6,398 nucleotides of DNA. Source: Actinomycetota bacterium. Lineage in GTDB: Bacteria; Actinomycetota; Thermoleophilia; Gaiellales; Gaiellaceae. Positions 5,530 to 6,398 of the stretch are shown here, piece after piece (the stretch's first letter is position 1; each line of letters starts with the position of its first letter). The notes below the pieces were generated by a model that made no database searches, was not told the origin of the DNA, and worked only from the letters and a program-made list of their open reading frames with translations. Location: NCBI GenBank assembly GCA_013694685.1, contig JACDBY010000394.1:1-6398 (forward strand), given 5' to 3'. Made by a program: the position numbers and the translations under genes.

Positions 5530-6191
5530 CGGGCTCCGGACTCGACCTTGCGGGCGACGAGCATGAACGACCACCGCCGGGTCACGACCCGGGTCTCGAC
5601 GACCTCGAGGCCGCCGACGAGGCTCACGAGCCGCGCGAGGCTCTCCGGGGTGAAGCTGTGCTTGTGGGTCGGGTCGAGGAAGATCGTGTCGCCTGCCCGC
5701 TCGTCGGGGACGATCATGGCGACGATGCCTCCGACGCGGGTCACCCGCGCCCACTCCTGCAGCGTCCTGACGACGTCGACGTAGTGCTCGAGGTTGTGTC
5801 GCGAGACGACGAAGTCGAGCTCGCCGTCGACGAACATGTGCAGGTCGTCGCCCGACGCCTGGAGGTCCGCAACCGAGCGCTGCCCCGAGACGACGCCGTG
5901 CTCACCGAGCTCGCCGGCGGCGAGCAGGTCGACGCCGATGCAGTCCGGGGTGACCTTGCGGTGGCCGCATCCGACGTCGATCCCCTTCCCGACGCAGAAC
6001 GGCGCGAGTGCGAGCGCCTCGGGGTGGTTGTCCTCGTCGACGGGCGGCGGGCGAAGCGGGCGGAGAGGGACCGTGCCGGACGGGGCGTCCCGCGGGAGCG
6101 AGCCGCGGCGGGCCGCGACGGCGATCGCCTCGAGACGCGGTGACCGTGCGAGCAGCGCCCGCACCCCGCGCCTGAGCGAGCCCCGCGTCAA
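5526..6191 (-). CDS. Class I SAM-dependent methyltransferase, substrate unknown
   Basis: This 221-residue protein has the start of a Rossmann methyltransferase domain at GIDVGCGHRK (70-79), followed by the acidic strand end IGVDLL (85-90), the motif SRHNLEHYVDV (130-140) and VTRVGGIVAMIVPDE (150-164). DPTHKHSFTPESL (173-185) is a recognisable block that I associate with type-11-like methyltransferases near surface-glycan genes; that link is from memory and weak. No membrane segment or signal peptide is seen. Residues 1-60 are basic and Pro/Arg-rich and do not look conserved. The start is uncertain: TTG at 6191 lacks a Shine-Dalgarno, while GTG at 6164 (residue 10) has only a weak AGG before it. 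It begins four bases after the small membrane ORF ends, so the two may be co-transcribed. It is not related in sequence to MenG beyond the SAM fold, and no quinone role is implied. Confidence 0.75.
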   Translation of the reverse strand: MTRGSLRRGVRALLARSPRLEAIAVAARRGSLPRDAPSGTVPLRPLRPPPVDEDNHPEALALAPFCVGKGIDVGCGHRKVTPDCIGVDLLAAGELGEHGVVSGQRSVADLQASGDDLHMFVDGELDFVVSRHNLEHYVDVVRTLQEWARVTRVGGIVAMIVPDERAGDTIFLDPTHKHSFTPESLARLVSLVGGLEVVETRVVTRRWSFMLVARKVESGAR

Positions 6192-6195
6192 CGAG

Positions 6196-6363
6196 TCAGA
6201 GAGGCCGGTCGAGCTTCGCGCGCTTGCGCTTCGCAGCCGCGTGGTGCGTCAGGTCGCCCAGTCCGATGACGCCGAGGAACACGAGCCCCACGACGAGCAT
6301 CGAGAGGATGACGTTCTTCCCCTCCTCGGCCGCGTCGGCCACGAGCCAGAGCGCTGCGAGCAC
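6196..6363 (-). CDS. Small uncharacterised membrane protein
   Basis: A 55-codon reading frame ends with TGA at 6196-6198. The product has a short hydrophobic start (VLAALWLVADA), a charged link EEGKN (14-17 region), a strong membrane helix at about 18-38 (VILSMLVVGLVFLGVIGLG), and a basic tail AAAKRKRAKLDR (42-53). One or two helices are possible, with the basic tail probably cytoplasmic. The frame is open up to an in-frame TAG at 6391-6393, and GTG at 6361-6363 is the only usual start codon upstream of the main helix. No Shine-Dalgarno is seen. Hydrophobicity continues three residues upstream of the GTG (IAL), which hints that the true start may be non-canonical or damaged. The gene stops four bases before the methyltransferase. 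I do not recognise the family. Confidence 0.5.
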   Translation of the reverse strand: MLAALWLVADAAEEGKNVILSMLVVGLVFLGVIGLGDLTHHAAAKRKRAKLDRPL

Positions 6364-6398
6364 GAGCGCGATGCTAGACGATCGGGCCGGCTATCGCA

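Noticed and set aside
4035..6143. A 702-codon open frame on the plus strand, the longest in the window
   Set aside because: It is antisense to ubiD and the methyltransferase. Its length comes from the scarcity of stops opposite GC-biased codons; the translation is full of Asp/Arg/Glu with no fold signature.

Overview
The window is very GC-rich and tightly packed, and every gene I can support lies on the minus strand. In transcription order (high to low coordinates) these are a small membrane protein, a SAM-dependent methyltransferase, a UbiD-type decarboxylase, three genes for a menaquinol:cytochrome c reductase (Rieske protein, b6-type cytochrome b, and a subunit IV/cytochrome c fusion), a UbiX flavin prenyltransferase, and a MenG/UbiE methyltransferase that ends two bases from the window edge. 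I see no RNA gene, mobile element or CRISPR array.

The likely host is a high-GC, menaquinone-using, probably deep-branching actinobacterium (a Thermoleophilia/Gaiella-like lineage is my guess). The clues are GC content, GTG/TTG starts, apparently leaderless genes, a three-helix Rieske protein, and a split b6-type complex with a PDWF Qo motif and a cytochrome c fused to subunit IV. This placement is inference; no taxonomic marker is present.

Region by region: 5526-6363 holds an uncharacterised membrane peptide and a methyltransferase of unknown substrate. Positions 3957-5483 hold ubiD, preceded by a leaderless-type -10 box. Positions 1394-3906 hold the compact qcrABC operon, with junctions TAG/ATG and TAGTG and a good sigma70-like promoter whose -35 box overlaps the ubiD stop codon. 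Positions 1313-1393 are an intergenic segment with a perfect 24-bp tandem duplication just upstream of a second leaderless-type -10 box. Positions 3-1312 hold ubiX and menG, overlapping by 4 nt (GTGA).

The genes form one functional theme. UbiX makes prenylated FMN and UbiD uses it to decarboxylate an aromatic acid. In genomes with the futalosine menaquinone route, UbiD/UbiX homologues act late in the pathway on the prenylated naphthoate, and MenG performs the final C-methylation. The Qcr complex then oxidises the menaquinol. The locus thus joins the last steps of quinone synthesis to a main quinol consumer. The prenyltransferase and the early futalosine genes are not in the window. I found no evidence for a wholly new system. 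The points worth a second look are details: the missing heme-ci cysteine in QcrB, the degenerate Tat motif in QcrA, the tandem repeat, and the shared promoter motif of ubiD and ubiX.
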